Source: Archangium gephyra (GTDB lineage: Bacteria > Myxococcota > Myxococcia > Myxococcales > Myxococcaceae). Taken from it: a stretch of 64,000 nucleotides of DNA. The notes below the pieces were generated by a model, which had not been told where the DNA came from, did no database searches, and worked only from the letters and a program-made list of their open reading frames with translations. A program made the position numbers and the translations under genes. Shown one piece after another: positions 42,410 to 52,324 of the stretch (the first letter of the stretch is position 1; each line of letters opens with the position of its first letter). The DNA lies in contig NZ_CP011509.1 in assembly GCF_001027285.1 (NCBI RefSeq), positions 3,604,501 to 3,668,500 of the forward strand, written 5' to 3'.

Positions 42410-45400
42410 TCAGCCGTGAGCCATGCCCGGGACTTCGGCCTGGCCGCCGAGCGGCAGGCGGATGTGGAAGGTCGCGCCACCGCCCGGCGTGTCCTCCACG
42501 TGGATGGAGCCCTGGTGGGCCTCCACGACCTGCCGCGTCACCCACAGTCCCAGCCCCAGGCCGCCGTAGTTGCGCACCGGTACGGCCCGCTCGAAGCGCT
42601 CGAAGATGCGCGCCCGGTCCGGCGCGGGAATGCCGATGCCGTGGTCCACGACGGTCAACACCACCGACCGCTCCTCCGACCGGAGGGTGACCTCCACGGG
42701 ACGTCCCTGGCCGAACTTCAAGGCATTGGACAGCAGGTGATGGACCACCTGGGCCATGCGGTCGGGGTCGAACTTCCCCGCCGCGGGTGCCTCGAGACGC
42801 ACGGTCAGCGGGGTGCCCAGGCGGCGGGCTTCGTGCTCGGCGTCCGCCACCACCTCGCCCACGAGCGTGGCCAGGTCCACCTGCGAGAACGCCAGCTGCA
42901 GGCGGCCGGTGGTGAGCTGCGACACGTCCATCAACGTCTCGACGAGCCGCGCCAGCCGCCGCACCGAGCGGCGCGCCATGTCCAGCTTGTCTCCGACGTT
43001 GTGCTCCGAGGCCCGGCTCAAGCCCCGCTCGATGGCACTGAGGTTGAGCTGGAAGCTGGTGAGCGGCGTCTTCAGCTCGTGGGAAGCGGCGGAGAGGAAG
43101 TCATCCCGTGCGCGCACCGCCTCCAGGAGCGTCTCCACGTGGACGCGCTCCCGGGCCACCTCCCGGCGCATCCGCACCAGCTCGAGGTTGGACTTCACCC
43201 GGACGAGCAGCTCGCGGGCGGAGAAGGGTTTGACGAGGTAGTCGTCCGCTCCGGAGGCGATGCCCTCGAGGGTGGCCTCCTCGCCGGCGCGGGCGGACAG
43301 CAGGAGGATGGGCAGATCCTTCGTGTGGGGCGCGGCCCGGAGCGCGCGCAGCAGGCCCACGCCATCCAGTCGCGGCATCATCACGTCCGAGAGCACGAGG
43401 TCCGGCGGGTGGGCCAGCGCCGACTCCAGGGCCGCCTGTCCGTCCGCCGCCGCTTCCACCTCGAAGTGGGGCGCCAGCACCCGGCGGATGTAGTCGCGCA
43501 TGTCCGCGTTGTCGTCCGCGAGCAGCACCCGGGCCCGCGTCACGTCCGGAGCTGGAGGGGCCGCCACGGGGTGGGGCGCTTCCACGACGGGGAGATCCTC
43601 CACGGACCAACGCAGCGCCTCCTCGACGTACGGACTGGCTCCGGTCGCGGTGGACTCCTGCTCCCGGGGCGCGCGGAGGCGCTCGGCGGGCAGGTGCGCG
43701 GTGCCGAAGGGGACCTCCACGGTGAACGTCGTCCCCCGGCCCTCGGTGCTGTCCACGTGCACCGTGCCCCCGTGCAGCGTCACCAGCTCGCGCACCAGCG
43801 CCAGACCGATGCCCGTGCCCTCGTGCGTCCGGGAGCGCGCGTCCTTCACCCGGTGGAAGCGCTCGAAGATGTGCGGCAGCTCCGAGGCGGGAATGCCCGT
43901 CCCCGTGTCCCGCACCTCGAGCACGGCCTGCCCGTCGCGCTCGCGCGTCCGGACGGTGAGCTCTCCCTTGAAGGTGAACTTGAAGGCGTTGGAGACGAGG
44001 TTGAGGACGACCTTCTCCCAGAGGTCCTTGTCCAGGTAGACGGGTTGGGACAGGGGAGGGCAGTCCACGGTGAGCTTCAGCCCCGCCCGCTCCACCGCGG
44101 AGCGGAAGCTGCTCGCGAGGTCCGCAGACAGCGCGGACAAGTCCGTGGGCGTGTAGCTGGCCTGGACCCGTCCCGCCTCCAGGCGGGAGAAGTCGAGCAG
44201 CGAATTGACGAGCCGCAGCAGCCGCCCCGCGTTGCGGTGGAGCACCTCGAGCTCGGCGCGGGCGGCCTGGGGCAGGGCACCGGCCTGTCCGGCGAGCAGA
44301 TCCGCCACGGGCCCCAGCATCAGCGTGAGCGGCGTGCGGAACTCGTGGCTGATGTTGCTGAAGAAGGCCGTCTTGACCCTGTCCAGCTCCGCCAGGGCCT
44401 CCGCGCGCTGGCGCTCCTCCTCGTAGGCGCGGGCATTGCGCAGCGCCACCGACACCTGGCCCGCCAGCAGCTCGTAGAAGGAGCGGTAGCCCTCGTCGAG
44501 CGCGCGGCTGGGGCTCAGCCCCGCCACCAGGACGCCGAGCGGGGCCGTCTTTCCCGTGGAGGCGATGGGCAGCACCAGCGCCTCGCGGACCGCGTCGTTC
44601 CACGGGCCCCCCGTCAACGAGGCCCGGTGCTCGACATCCCGCAGGAGGACCGTCTCCCCGGCCGCCGCGCGCTTCAGGCTCCAGACGTTGTCGCCGTCCT
44701 TCTCCAGGTCCACCGTGAGGGGGCTCGCGGGGCCACCCTCCTCCAGTCCCACGGAGCCGCACAGGGTGAACGTCTTCCCGTCCGGGTCTCGCAGGTAGAG
44801 GAGCGCGCAGGGGATGTCGAGGGGGTGGCCGCGCAGGGCGGCGACGACATCGCGGCAGACGTTCCCCACGCTCCGCGTCTCTCCGGCCCGCGAGGCCAGA
44901 TCCCGCAGCAGCCGCAGCCGCCGCTCCCCGAGCACCTGCTCGGTCACCTCGCTGCAGACGGCGAGCATGCCGACGATGCGCCCCGCGTCGTCCTCGGCCG
45001 GAGCGTGGGAGACGCTGAAATAGGACTCCTCGCGGTACCCGCTGCGCTCCAGCAGCAGCATCAGGGCCGGCGTCCAGTTCGCCACGCCGGTGGTCATCAC
45101 CTTGTGGATCATCGGGCCGAGCGTGTCCCAGGCCTCGGCCATGGTGATGCGGATGTCGAGTCCGAGGGCCGCCGGGTGCTTGTCTCCAATCAGCTTCGAA
45201 TACGCATCGTTGTAGAACTGGAGGAAGGAGGGACCCCAGGTGAGCACCATGGGGTAGCGCGACGAGAGGAGGGTGCGGACGAGGGCCTTCAGGCTCTGGG
45301 GCCAGGTCTCCACCGGGCCGAGAGGAGTGGAGGCCCAGTCATGCGCGTGGACGCGCGCGTGCATCTCGCTGGGGCCGGTGAACATTCTCCGCAATGTATG

Positions 45401-45445
45401 CGCCCACCGCCGGGGCTCCAGGGATTCCGCAAGGGCCGGTTCCAT
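42410..45445 (-). CDS. Hybrid kinase: PAS-GAF-HK-REC-HK
   Basis: About 1011 residues, cytoplasmic. PAS-like domain (~25-165, HDWASTPLGPVETWPQSLK, the form common in soluble myxobacterial kinases), GAF (~170-330), first HisKA/HATPase (ISHEFRTPL; DTGTGIPASE; GTGIGLALV), receiver (ADDNADMRDY, phospho-Asp in LSDVMMPRLDG, KPFSARE), second HisKA/HATPase (ASHELKTPL; DHGIGIPAPD; GLGLGLWV). Two complete kinase cores with a receiver between them make an internal phosphorelay possible. Start 45445 is a choice; M at 45385 (MFTGPSEM) is an alternative. Divergent from the phytochrome operon with ~165 bases between, so the two may be linked in light response. Confidence 0.88.
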   Translation of the reverse strand: MEPALAESLEPRRWAHTLRRMFTGPSEMHARVHAHDWASTPLGPVETWPQSLKALVRTLLSSRYPMVLTWGPSFLQFYNDAYSKLIGDKHPAALGLDIRITMAEAWDTLGPMIHKVMTTGVANWTPALMLLLERSGYREESYFSVSHAPAEDDAGRIVGMLAVCSEVTEQVLGERRLRLLRDLASRAGETRSVGNVCRDVVAALRGHPLDIPCALLYLRDPDGKTFTLCGSVGLEEGGPASPLTVDLEKDGDNVWSLKRAAAGETVLLRDVEHRASLTGGPWNDAVREALVLPIASTGKTAPLGVLVAGLSPSRALDEGYRSFYELLAGQVSVALRNARAYEEERQRAEALAELDRVKTAFFSNISHEFRTPLTLMLGPVADLLAGQAGALPQAARAELEVLHRNAGRLLRLVNSLLDFSRLEAGRVQASYTPTDLSALSADLASSFRSAVERAGLKLTVDCPPLSQPVYLDKDLWEKVVLNLVSNAFKFTFKGELTVRTRERDGQAVLEVRDTGTGIPASELPHIFERFHRVKDARSRTHEGTGIGLALVRELVTLHGGTVHVDSTEGRGTTFTVEVPFGTAHLPAERLRAPREQESTATGASPYVEEALRWSVEDLPVVEAPHPVAAPPAPDVTRARVLLADDNADMRDYIRRVLAPHFEVEAAADGQAALESALAHPPDLVLSDVMMPRLDGVGLLRALRAAPHTKDLPILLLSARAGEEATLEGIASGADDYLVKPFSARELLVRVKSNLELVRMRREVARERVHVETLLEAVRARDDFLSAASHELKTPLTSFQLNLSAIERGLSRASEHNVGDKLDMARRSVRRLARLVETLMDVSQLTTGRLQLAFSQVDLATLVGEVVADAEHEARRLGTPLTVRLEAPAAGKFDPDRMAQVVHHLLSNALKFGQGRPVEVTLRSEERSVVLTVVDHGIGIPAPDRARIFERFERAVPVRNYGGLGLGLWVTRQVVEAHQGSIHVEDTPGGGATFHIRLPLGGQAEVPGMAHG

Positions 45446-45611
45446 GTCAGGCGAGCGGGCAGGTGACAGGAGATGAACACTCAGTGGGCGAGCGGGTGCC
45501 GGAGCGAAAGGCTGGTGGGCAGCTTGGCCCGCGGGCCGATACGTTGCGCCGGCCCGGCCGAGTAGGAAGCCATGGGGTTTCCGGCCGGTGTGCCGTGGTG
45601 GAGGAAGAGAG

Positions 45612-47903
45612 ATGCAGACGGACGGGGCCAGGCCCGGGCAGGTGGTGGACCTGACCAATTGTGACAAGGAGCCCATCCACATCCCCGGGGGCATCCAGCC
45701 GCATGGGGTGCTGCTGGTGCTCCAGGAGCCGGCCCTGACGATCCGTCAGGTCAGCGAGAACGCCGAGGCGCTGCTGGGCGTGCCCGCGAGCTCCCTGCTG
45801 GGGACGGCGCTCGAGTCACTGCTGACGGAGCCCCAGGCCTCGAGCCTCCGCACGTGTCTGCTCTCGGAGCGGCTCGAGGACAACAATCCCCTCAAGCTCA
45901 CCACGCGCGTGGGCGGCCGGGAGCACTTCTTCAACGGCATCGCGCACCGGCACCAGGGGCGGCTCATCCTCGAGCTGGAGCCCACGTTCGAGCAGGAGGC
46001 CCTGCCCTTCTTCGGCTTCTACCACCAGGCGCGCAGCTCCATGTCCCGCCTGCGCAATGCGAAGGACCTGAGCGCCCTGTGCCTGGAGGCCGTGCGCGAG
46101 GTGCGGCGGCTCACCGGCTTCGACCGGGTCATCGCCTACCGCTTCGACGAGGAGTGGAATGGCGCGGTGCTCGCCGAGGATCGGCTGGAGACGAGCGACT
46201 CGTACCTGGGCCTGTGGTTCCCCGCCTCGGACATTCCCCGCCAGGCGCGCGAGCTCTACACCCTCAACTGGTTGCGCATCATCCCGGCCATCCACTACGA
46301 GCCCGCGCGCATCCTCTCGTTGCCGGAGGACGCCGGCCAGGGTCCGCTGGACATGTCCTTCTGCGTCCTGCGCAGCGTCTCGCCCATCCATCTGGAGTAC
46401 CTGCGCAACATGGGCGCGAGCGCCTCCATGAGCATCTCGCTCCTCAAGGAGGGACGTCTCTGGGGCCTCATCTCCTGCACCCACGTGTCGGGCGACAAAT
46501 ACGTCCCCTACGAGGTGCGCAAGGCGTGCGAGTTCGTCGGCGAGTTCATGTCCTCGCTCCTCGTCACCAAGGAGGGGAACGAGCACTACGACCAGCGCAT
46601 CCGGGCCCAGTCCATCCAGGTCCGGCTGCTGGAGCGGATGACGCGCCACCCCGACTTCGCCGTGGGCCTCACCCATCCCCCGCCGGAGCTGCTCGAGCTC
46701 ACCGGAGCCACGGGCGCGGCCGTCTACTTCAACGGCAGGACCACCATCATCGGCCAGGCCCCTGGCGACGAGCAGCTCCAGGGGCTCATCGACTGGCTCG
46801 CCGCCAAGCCGGATCCGCAGGAGTTGTTCTGCACCGCGTGCCTGTCCAACCACTACCCCGAGGCGGCGGCGTTCAAGGACGTCGCGGCGGGTCTCATCGC
46901 GGCCTCCATGTCGCGCGGCCGCCACAACTACGTGCTGTGGTTCCGCCCCGAGGTGGTCCAGACGGTGGCGTGGGGCGGCAACCCGAACAAGCCGGTGGAC
47001 CTCGAGGGCGCTCAGCCGCGGCTGCACCCGCGCAAGTCCTTCGCCCTCTGGAAGGAGACGGTGCGCGGCAAGTCCCTGCCCTGGAAGGACTACGAGGTGG
47101 AGGCGGCGCGGGAGCTGCGCAGGAGCGTCATCGACATCGTCCTGCAGCGCAGCGAGGAGCTGCTCAAGCTCAACATGGAGCTGGAGCGCAGCAACGTGGA
47201 GCTGGACTCCTTCGCCTACGCGGCCAGCCATGATCTCAAGGAGCCACTGCGCGGCATCCACAACTACACCAGCCTGGTGCTGCGCGAGCAGCCCGACTGC
47301 TTCTCGCCCACCAACCTCAAGCGCATGGAGACGGTGACGCGGCTCACCCAGCGCATGGAGAGCCTCATCAACTCGCTGCTGCACTACGCGCAGGTGGGCC
47401 GCACCGATCTGTCCCTGCGGGAGACGGACCTCAACGAGGTGCTCTCGTCGGTGCTGGAGGTGCTCAAGCCGCGCATGGACGAGTTCCAGGTGGAGGTCCG
47501 CGTTCCCAGGCCCCTGCCTCCCGCGCTGTGTGACCGGGTGCGGATGGCCGAGGTCTTCACCAACCTCCTCACCAATGCCATCAAGTACAACGACAAGGAG
47601 AAGAAGTGGGTGGAGATTGGCGCCACGGGCACGCCTCAAGGCGGCACCACGTACTACGTGCGTGACAACGGCATTGGCATCAAGCCCGAGTACCACGACA
47701 CCATCTTCCGCATCTTCAAGCGCCTGCACGGACGCGACAAATACGGCGGCGGCACCGGGACGGGGCTGACCATCGTCAAACGGCTCATCGAGCGGCACAA
47801 CGGACGCATGTGGCTGGAGTCCCAGCCGGGCGCGGGCACCACCTTCTTCTTCACCCTGGGCAGTGAGAAGGCCGAGCCCGTCACCGGGAAGGGGGCGAAG
47901 TGA
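45612..47903 (+). CDS. bphP: Bacteriophytochrome histidine kinase
   Basis: 763 residues, GGAGGAAG ahead of the ATG. PAS-GAF-PHY photosensor: Cys17 in LTNCDKEPIHIPGG is the biliverdin attachment Cys of bacterial phytochromes; EPIHIPGGIQPHG is the PAS knot; FPASDIPRQAR carries the Asp, and LRSVSPIHLEYLRNMG the conserved His, of the chromophore pocket; HPRKSFALW is the PRxSF tongue of PHY. Kinase part: ASHDLKEPLRG with the phospho-His, then an HATPase (NAIKYNDKEK, DNGIGI, GTGTGL). It senses red/far-red light. The next two genes overlap it by four bases each in a row, a typical phytochrome-regulator operon. No heme oxygenase gene for making biliverdin is in the window. Confidence 0.95.
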   Translation: MQTDGARPGQVVDLTNCDKEPIHIPGGIQPHGVLLVLQEPALTIRQVSENAEALLGVPASSLLGTALESLLTEPQASSLRTCLLSERLEDNNPLKLTTRVGGREHFFNGIAHRHQGRLILELEPTFEQEALPFFGFYHQARSSMSRLRNAKDLSALCLEAVREVRRLTGFDRVIAYRFDEEWNGAVLAEDRLETSDSYLGLWFPASDIPRQARELYTLNWLRIIPAIHYEPARILSLPEDAGQGPLDMSFCVLRSVSPIHLEYLRNMGASASMSISLLKEGRLWGLISCTHVSGDKYVPYEVRKACEFVGEFMSSLLVTKEGNEHYDQRIRAQSIQVRLLERMTRHPDFAVGLTHPPPELLELTGATGAAVYFNGRTTIIGQAPGDEQLQGLIDWLAAKPDPQELFCTACLSNHYPEAAAFKDVAAGLIAASMSRGRHNYVLWFRPEVVQTVAWGGNPNKPVDLEGAQPRLHPRKSFALWKETVRGKSLPWKDYEVEAARELRRSVIDIVLQRSEELLKLNMELERSNVELDSFAYAASHDLKEPLRGIHNYTSLVLREQPDCFSPTNLKRMETVTRLTQRMESLINSLLHYAQVGRTDLSLRETDLNEVLSSVLEVLKPRMDEFQVEVRVPRPLPPALCDRVRMAEVFTNLLTNAIKYNDKEKKWVEIGATGTPQGGTTYYVRDNGIGIKPEYHDTIFRIFKRLHGRDKYGGGTGTGLTIVKRLIERHNGRMWLESQPGAGTTFFFTLGSEKAEPVTGKGAK

Positions 47904-48364
47904 ACCGCGGCCTGCCCATCCTCGTCGTGGAGGACAACGACGAGGACTTCGACATGCTCCAGATGACCTTCCAGCGCGTGTCCATTCCCAACCCCCTGTA
48001 CCGCTGCACCGAGGGAGAAGAAGCCCTGGAGTTCCTCGAGCAGACCGGTCGCTACGCCAACCCGGAGCAGGCCCCTCGGCCGGGCCTCGTCCTGTTGGAT
48101 TTGAACCTCGCCGGCCTGGATGGCAGGCAGGTGCTCGAGCACTTGAAGAACACCCCCCACCTGAAGAGCATCCCCGTCCTCGTGTTTTCTACCTCTGACA
48201 ACCCGAAGGACGTGCAGAGCGCCTACGCGCATGGAGCGAGCGGCTACCTCCTCAAGCCCGTGGATCTGCCCAGGTTCGAGAGAATGATTCAGCTCTTCAA
48301 GGATTTCTGGCTGGACCACATCGTGCTCCCCGAGGGCGAGGCCCGCGAGGGTGTCCGGAGATGA
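47900..48364 (+). CDS. Single-domain response regulator, Rcp1 type
   Basis: 154 residues, GTG start overlapping the phytochrome stop. Receiver domain only: acidic pocket VEDNDED, phospho-Asp in LLDLNLAGLDG, switch Thr/Ser VFSTSDN, KPVDLP. This is the Rcp1-like form that usually takes the phosphoryl group from a phytochrome kinase. No output domain, so it must pass the signal on by binding. Confidence 0.93.
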   Translation: MNRGLPILVVEDNDEDFDMLQMTFQRVSIPNPLYRCTEGEEALEFLEQTGRYANPEQAPRPGLVLLDLNLAGLDGRQVLEHLKNTPHLKSIPVLVFSTSDNPKDVQSAYAHGASGYLLKPVDLPRFERMIQLFKDFWLDHIVLPEGEAREGVRR

Positions 48365-49878
48365 GCCGGCGTTCCCTGACGGTGCTCCTCGTCGAGGACA
48401 GTCCGGAGGACCGGGACGTCTTCCAGACGTACCTGCGTGAGACGGGGGAGTACGACTTCCGCTTCCTGGAGGAGGAGGACGCGGAGAAGGCGCTCGAGTT
48501 GTGTGGGGGCGAGTCCGTGGACTGCGTCCTGCTGGACTACGACCTGCCCGGCATGAACGGGCTGCAGTTCCTCCGCCGCCTGGAGGACGAGGAGGGCTAC
48601 CTCAGGCCTCCCGTGGTGATGGTGACCGGCCGGGGGAGCGAGCGCATCGCCGTCCAGGCCCTCAAGAGCGGGGCGTCCGACTACCTGGTGAAGTCGGAGG
48701 TGACGCCCGGCAATCTCTACCGCGCCCTGCGCAACGCGGTGGAGAAGGAGGACATCCGCCGGCGCTTCACCGAGCAGCGCACGCGGGCGGGGCTCGCGGA
48801 GGAGCGGCTCCGGCTGGCCCTGGAGGTGTTGGAGCACGGGGACGCCTTGCTCGTGCTCGACAAGGACTTCCGCGTCGTCTACGCCAACAGGAGCCAGGAG
48901 CGTCTCGCGCAGAAGTCGATCCGGGAGACCCTGGACCGCAACTTCTGGGAGCTCTGGCCCGACGCCGCGGACCCGAGCCGGAAGTACTGGAGCGAGTACC
49001 ACCGCGTCATGCGCGAGCGGGTCCCGGTCCACTTCGAGGAGTTCTATCCGCCCCTCAACCGGTGGACGGACGTGGGCGTCTACCCCACGCAGGATGGGGG
49101 CATCGCCATCCTCTACCGGGACATCTCCGCGAAGAAGCACGCCGAGGAGCTGGCCCGGGTGGAGGAGCGGCGGCGCGCCGAGTTCGAGCAGCAGCTCATC
49201 GGCATCGTCAGCCACGACTTGCGCAACCCCATCACCGCCATCTCCCTGGGGGCGGCGAGCCTGTTGCGCCGCGAGGACCTGGATGAGCGTGCCCTCAAGA
49301 CGCTGGTGCGCATACAGTCCTCGGCGGAGCGGGTGACGCGGATGATCCGCGACCTGCTCGACTTCACGAAGGCCCGCCTGGGGGGAGGAATCGACTTGCT
49401 ACGGATGCCCATGGACCTGCACCACCTCACCCGGCTCGTCGTGGACGAGGTCCAGATGTCCTTCCCCGAGCGCGAGGTCCAGGTCGTCTCGGACGGAAAC
49501 GGCGAGGGCGAGTGGGATGGCGACAGGATGGCGCAGGTGATCACCAACCTGATCACCAACGCCTTGAAGTACAGCCCGGCGGAGACGCCCGTCCTGGTGC
49601 GGACGTTCGGCGGGCCGGCGAGTGTGCAGCTGGAGGTCCACAACCAGGGGCCGCCCATTCCGCCCGCGGTCCTCACCCACCTCTTCGAGCCCATGCGGCG
49701 CGGTGTGGCGCAGACCCGCGCCGACAGGTCGGCCCGCAGCATCGGGCTCGGCCTCTTCATCGTGGACCACATCGTCCGGGCGCACGGGGGCAGCATCCAC
49801 GTGCGCTCCACGGACGCGGATGGCACCCTCTTCGGCGTGCGGCTGCCCCGCAAGCCACCGGCCGCCCTGGGCCCGTGA
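48361..49878 (+). CDS. REC-PAS histidine kinase
   Basis: 505 residues, ATG overlapping the previous stop (ATGA). Receiver (VEDSPEDRD, LLDYDLPGMNG, VTGRGS, KSEVTP with Ser beside the Lys), PAS (~145-260), HisKA with IVSHDLRNPI, HATPase (NLITNALKYSP, GLGLFIV). A response-regulator-kinase that could take phosphate from the phytochrome via the small regulator and pass it further. Third gene of the light operon. Confidence 0.92.
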   Translation: MSRRSLTVLLVEDSPEDRDVFQTYLRETGEYDFRFLEEEDAEKALELCGGESVDCVLLDYDLPGMNGLQFLRRLEDEEGYLRPPVVMVTGRGSERIAVQALKSGASDYLVKSEVTPGNLYRALRNAVEKEDIRRRFTEQRTRAGLAEERLRLALEVLEHGDALLVLDKDFRVVYANRSQERLAQKSIRETLDRNFWELWPDAADPSRKYWSEYHRVMRERVPVHFEEFYPPLNRWTDVGVYPTQDGGIAILYRDISAKKHAEELARVEERRRAEFEQQLIGIVSHDLRNPITAISLGAASLLRREDLDERALKTLVRIQSSAERVTRMIRDLLDFTKARLGGGIDLLRMPMDLHHLTRLVVDEVQMSFPEREVQVVSDGNGEGEWDGDRMAQVITNLITNALKYSPAETPVLVRTFGGPASVQLEVHNQGPPIPPAVLTHLFEPMRRGVAQTRADRSARSIGLGLFIVDHIVRAHGGSIHVRSTDADGTLFGVRLPRKPPAALGP

Positions 49879-49911
49879 GCCCTGGAGCGGCCGGGACCGG
49901 CGCTCCCGGCT

Positions 49912-52251
49912 TCAGGGGGAGGGCCTGCCCAGCGCGATGGGCGCGGCCAGGCACGTGCCGGGGATGCCGAAGGCCTTCGTGAGCGCCACCGCGTCGGGAC
50001 GGAGCTCGGCGCACAGCCGCGTCACCTCCTTGCGGATGGCCTTGGCCTTGGCGCCCTCCAGGTGGTCGTTCTCCAGGAACCAGCCGCTCGCGTCCTGCAG
50101 GCAGCCCAGGCCGTACACGTCACACAGCCGGCCGAGCACCGACTTGAGCGCGGGATCCTCCACCTCGGCGACGCCCAGGAGGAACTGCTCCAGCACCACG
50201 CGCTCCACGTGCGCGAGCGCGAGCGCCAGCAGGTGGTCCTGGCACTGGTTGAAGGCCTCGAACGAGTCCACCCCCGAGCTCAGGCGCTCGCGCAGCCGCC
50301 GCGCCGCCGAGGCCAGCAGGTCCGACTCCCGGAAGCGCAGGGCGCGCAGCTGGAAGTCGCCGTCGCGCAGGTGCTCGCTGCCCGTGCGCCGCACCGAGAA
50401 GGGGTTGCGGTCCCCGAGTGCCCCCGAGGCCCGGTCCACGATGAGCCGCATCACCGTGAAGACGCGGTCGTCCTCGAACTGCTGCCGGTAGCCGGTGAGC
50501 AGGCTCTTGGCCACCAGTTGCAGCAGCACCGTGTTGTCGCCCTCGAAGGTGGCGAAGACGTCCGTGTCCGCCTTGAGCGAGGGCAGCCGGTTGGCCACGA
50601 GGTAGCCCTGGCCGCCGCACGCCTCGCGTGCCACCTGGAGCGTGTGCGTGGTGTGGCGGGAGGCATACGCCTTGAGTCCGGCCGCCAGTGCCTCCACCTG
50701 CAGCGCGTCCTCCTCGGTGCGTCCCACGTAGCGCTTCACCAGGTGCTTGAGCGCGAAGTCCAGCGCGTACGTGGTGGCCAGGGGGCGCAGCAGCCGGAGC
50801 TGGTGGGCCTGGTAGTCCAGCAGCCGCACCTCCTGCGCACCGGCCGGGCCGAACTGCCGGCGCTCGTCCCCGTAGGAGATGGCGATGCTCAACCCGCTCT
50901 TGGCCGCGCTCAGCGCCGCGCACGCCACGCTCACCCGGCCCGCCACCAGCGTGCCCAGCATGGTGAAGAAGCGCTTGGAGACACCGGGGATGGCACTGCT
51001 GTACTCGCCCTCGGGGCTCACCCGCGAGAAGCGGTCCAGCAGGTTCTCGCGCGGCACGCGCACGCCGTCGAACCACAGCCGCCCGTTGTCCACGCCGTTC
51101 AGCCCCATCTTCAGGCCGCAATCCTCCACGCGCACCCCGGGCAGCAGCCGGCCCTCCTCGTCCCGGAGGGGGACGAGCAGCGCGTGGACGCCGTGGCGCT
51201 CGCCCTTCACCTCGAGCTGCGCGAACACCGTGGCCACGCGCGCGTGCTGGGCCGCGTTGCCGATCCACTCCTTGCGTGCCGACTCCGAGGGCGTGTGCAC
51301 CACGAACTCGCCGCGCTCCGCGTCGTAGCGGGCCAGCGTCTCCACGTCGCGTACGTTGGAGCCATGGCCCAGCTCGCTCATGGCGAAGCAGCCGGGCAGC
51401 TCCACCGAGGCCACACGCGGCAGGTACTCCCGGTGGTGGCGCTCGGTGCCCAGGAAGTAGATGCTTCCGCCGAAGAGTCCGAAGTGCACACCCGCCTTCA
51501 CCACGAGGCTCAGGTCGAAGAAGGCCAGCGTCTCGAAGGCGGCGATGAAGCGGCCCAGGTCCACCTTCTCGAGGTTGCCCGGGTACGCGAACTGGCCCAG
51601 CCCCCGTGCGGCCAGTTGCTTCAGCCAGGCGAGCACCTGGGCGCGGTAGGCGGCCGTGTCGCGCTCGTCCACGTAGCGGAAGGCGGGGTCCGCCAGCCAC
51701 TCCCGGACGCTGGCGCGCTCGGCGGAGTAGGTGCGTTCCAGCACGGCGCGCAGTGCCTCCACGCTGAAGGAGTGGGGCTCGGGCGGCTTGACGGCGTGGA
51801 GCTTGGGGACGGCGACGAGCGTGCGCACGGCCTCGGCGCCGGACACGCCGAGTGCCGTCTCCACGGGGGCCAGGCTGCGGGCCAGCTCGGGCATGGGGGC
51901 GGGCAGGGCGTCCTTGCCACCAATGGCCTCGGCGAGGTGGGCACCCAGCTCCACGAGGCTCTTCTGGTCACTGCGGGAGAGGCGCTCGGCGGTGCGGCGG
52001 ATGTGCTCGCCCACCTGCGCGAGGGCGCTGGGGCTGGGCGGGTTGAGGGGATCCAACCAGTTCGCGAGCACGGCGGTGGAGCGCAGGTCCAACCAGTGCT
52101 GCGAGCGGGCCGCGGCACCCAGGGCGCGGATCTCCTCGGGAGTCAGCTCGCCGTCGGTCCAGGCCACGTAGAGCATGGGGACGAGGGGAGCGAGGTGGGG
52201 GAGGGACAGCAGCTCCTGCGCGGAAGGGCCCTGCACATCGTCGATGGCCAT
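49912..52251 (-). CDS. Acyl-CoA oxidase/dehydrogenase with N-terminal TerB-like domain
   Basis: About 779 residues. Residues ~1-110 (PMLYVAWTDGELTPEEIRAL) look like a TerB-type helical domain. The remainder is an acyl-CoA oxidase of the long ACOX form: FAMSELGHGSNVRDVET, KEWIGNAAQHA (flavin-binding), AYASRHTTHTLQVAREACGGQGYL, and EGDNTVLLQ with the region of the catalytic base. It would oxidise acyl-CoA to the trans-2-enoyl form with FAD, giving H2O2 if a true oxidase. Bacterial ACOX genes are uncommon outside actinobacteria and myxobacteria. GGAGAG lies upstream of ATG 52251. No other beta-oxidation gene is adjacent. Confidence 0.88.
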   Translation of the reverse strand: MAIDDVQGPSAQELLSLPHLAPLVPMLYVAWTDGELTPEEIRALGAAARSQHWLDLRSTAVLANWLDPLNPPSPSALAQVGEHIRRTAERLSRSDQKSLVELGAHLAEAIGGKDALPAPMPELARSLAPVETALGVSGAEAVRTLVAVPKLHAVKPPEPHSFSVEALRAVLERTYSAERASVREWLADPAFRYVDERDTAAYRAQVLAWLKQLAARGLGQFAYPGNLEKVDLGRFIAAFETLAFFDLSLVVKAGVHFGLFGGSIYFLGTERHHREYLPRVASVELPGCFAMSELGHGSNVRDVETLARYDAERGEFVVHTPSESARKEWIGNAAQHARVATVFAQLEVKGERHGVHALLVPLRDEEGRLLPGVRVEDCGLKMGLNGVDNGRLWFDGVRVPRENLLDRFSRVSPEGEYSSAIPGVSKRFFTMLGTLVAGRVSVACAALSAAKSGLSIAISYGDERRQFGPAGAQEVRLLDYQAHQLRLLRPLATTYALDFALKHLVKRYVGRTEEDALQVEALAAGLKAYASRHTTHTLQVAREACGGQGYLVANRLPSLKADTDVFATFEGDNTVLLQLVAKSLLTGYRQQFEDDRVFTVMRLIVDRASGALGDRNPFSVRRTGSEHLRDGDFQLRALRFRESDLLASAARRLRERLSSGVDSFEAFNQCQDHLLALALAHVERVVLEQFLLGVAEVEDPALKSVLGRLCDVYGLGCLQDASGWFLENDHLEGAKAKAIRKEVTRLCAELRPDAVALTKAFGIPGTCLAAPIALGRPSP

Positions 52252-52324
52252 GAGCTTCTCTCCAGGGGTTCGGGCGGGGGGGGAGCTTGCACGCGGGACG
52301 GCCCTCGCGTCGAGGGATGTCGAC

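Noticed and set aside
42305-45466. Open frame of about 1050 codons on the plus strand
   Set aside because: Shadow of the hybrid kinase; no domain motif, extreme His/Arg content.
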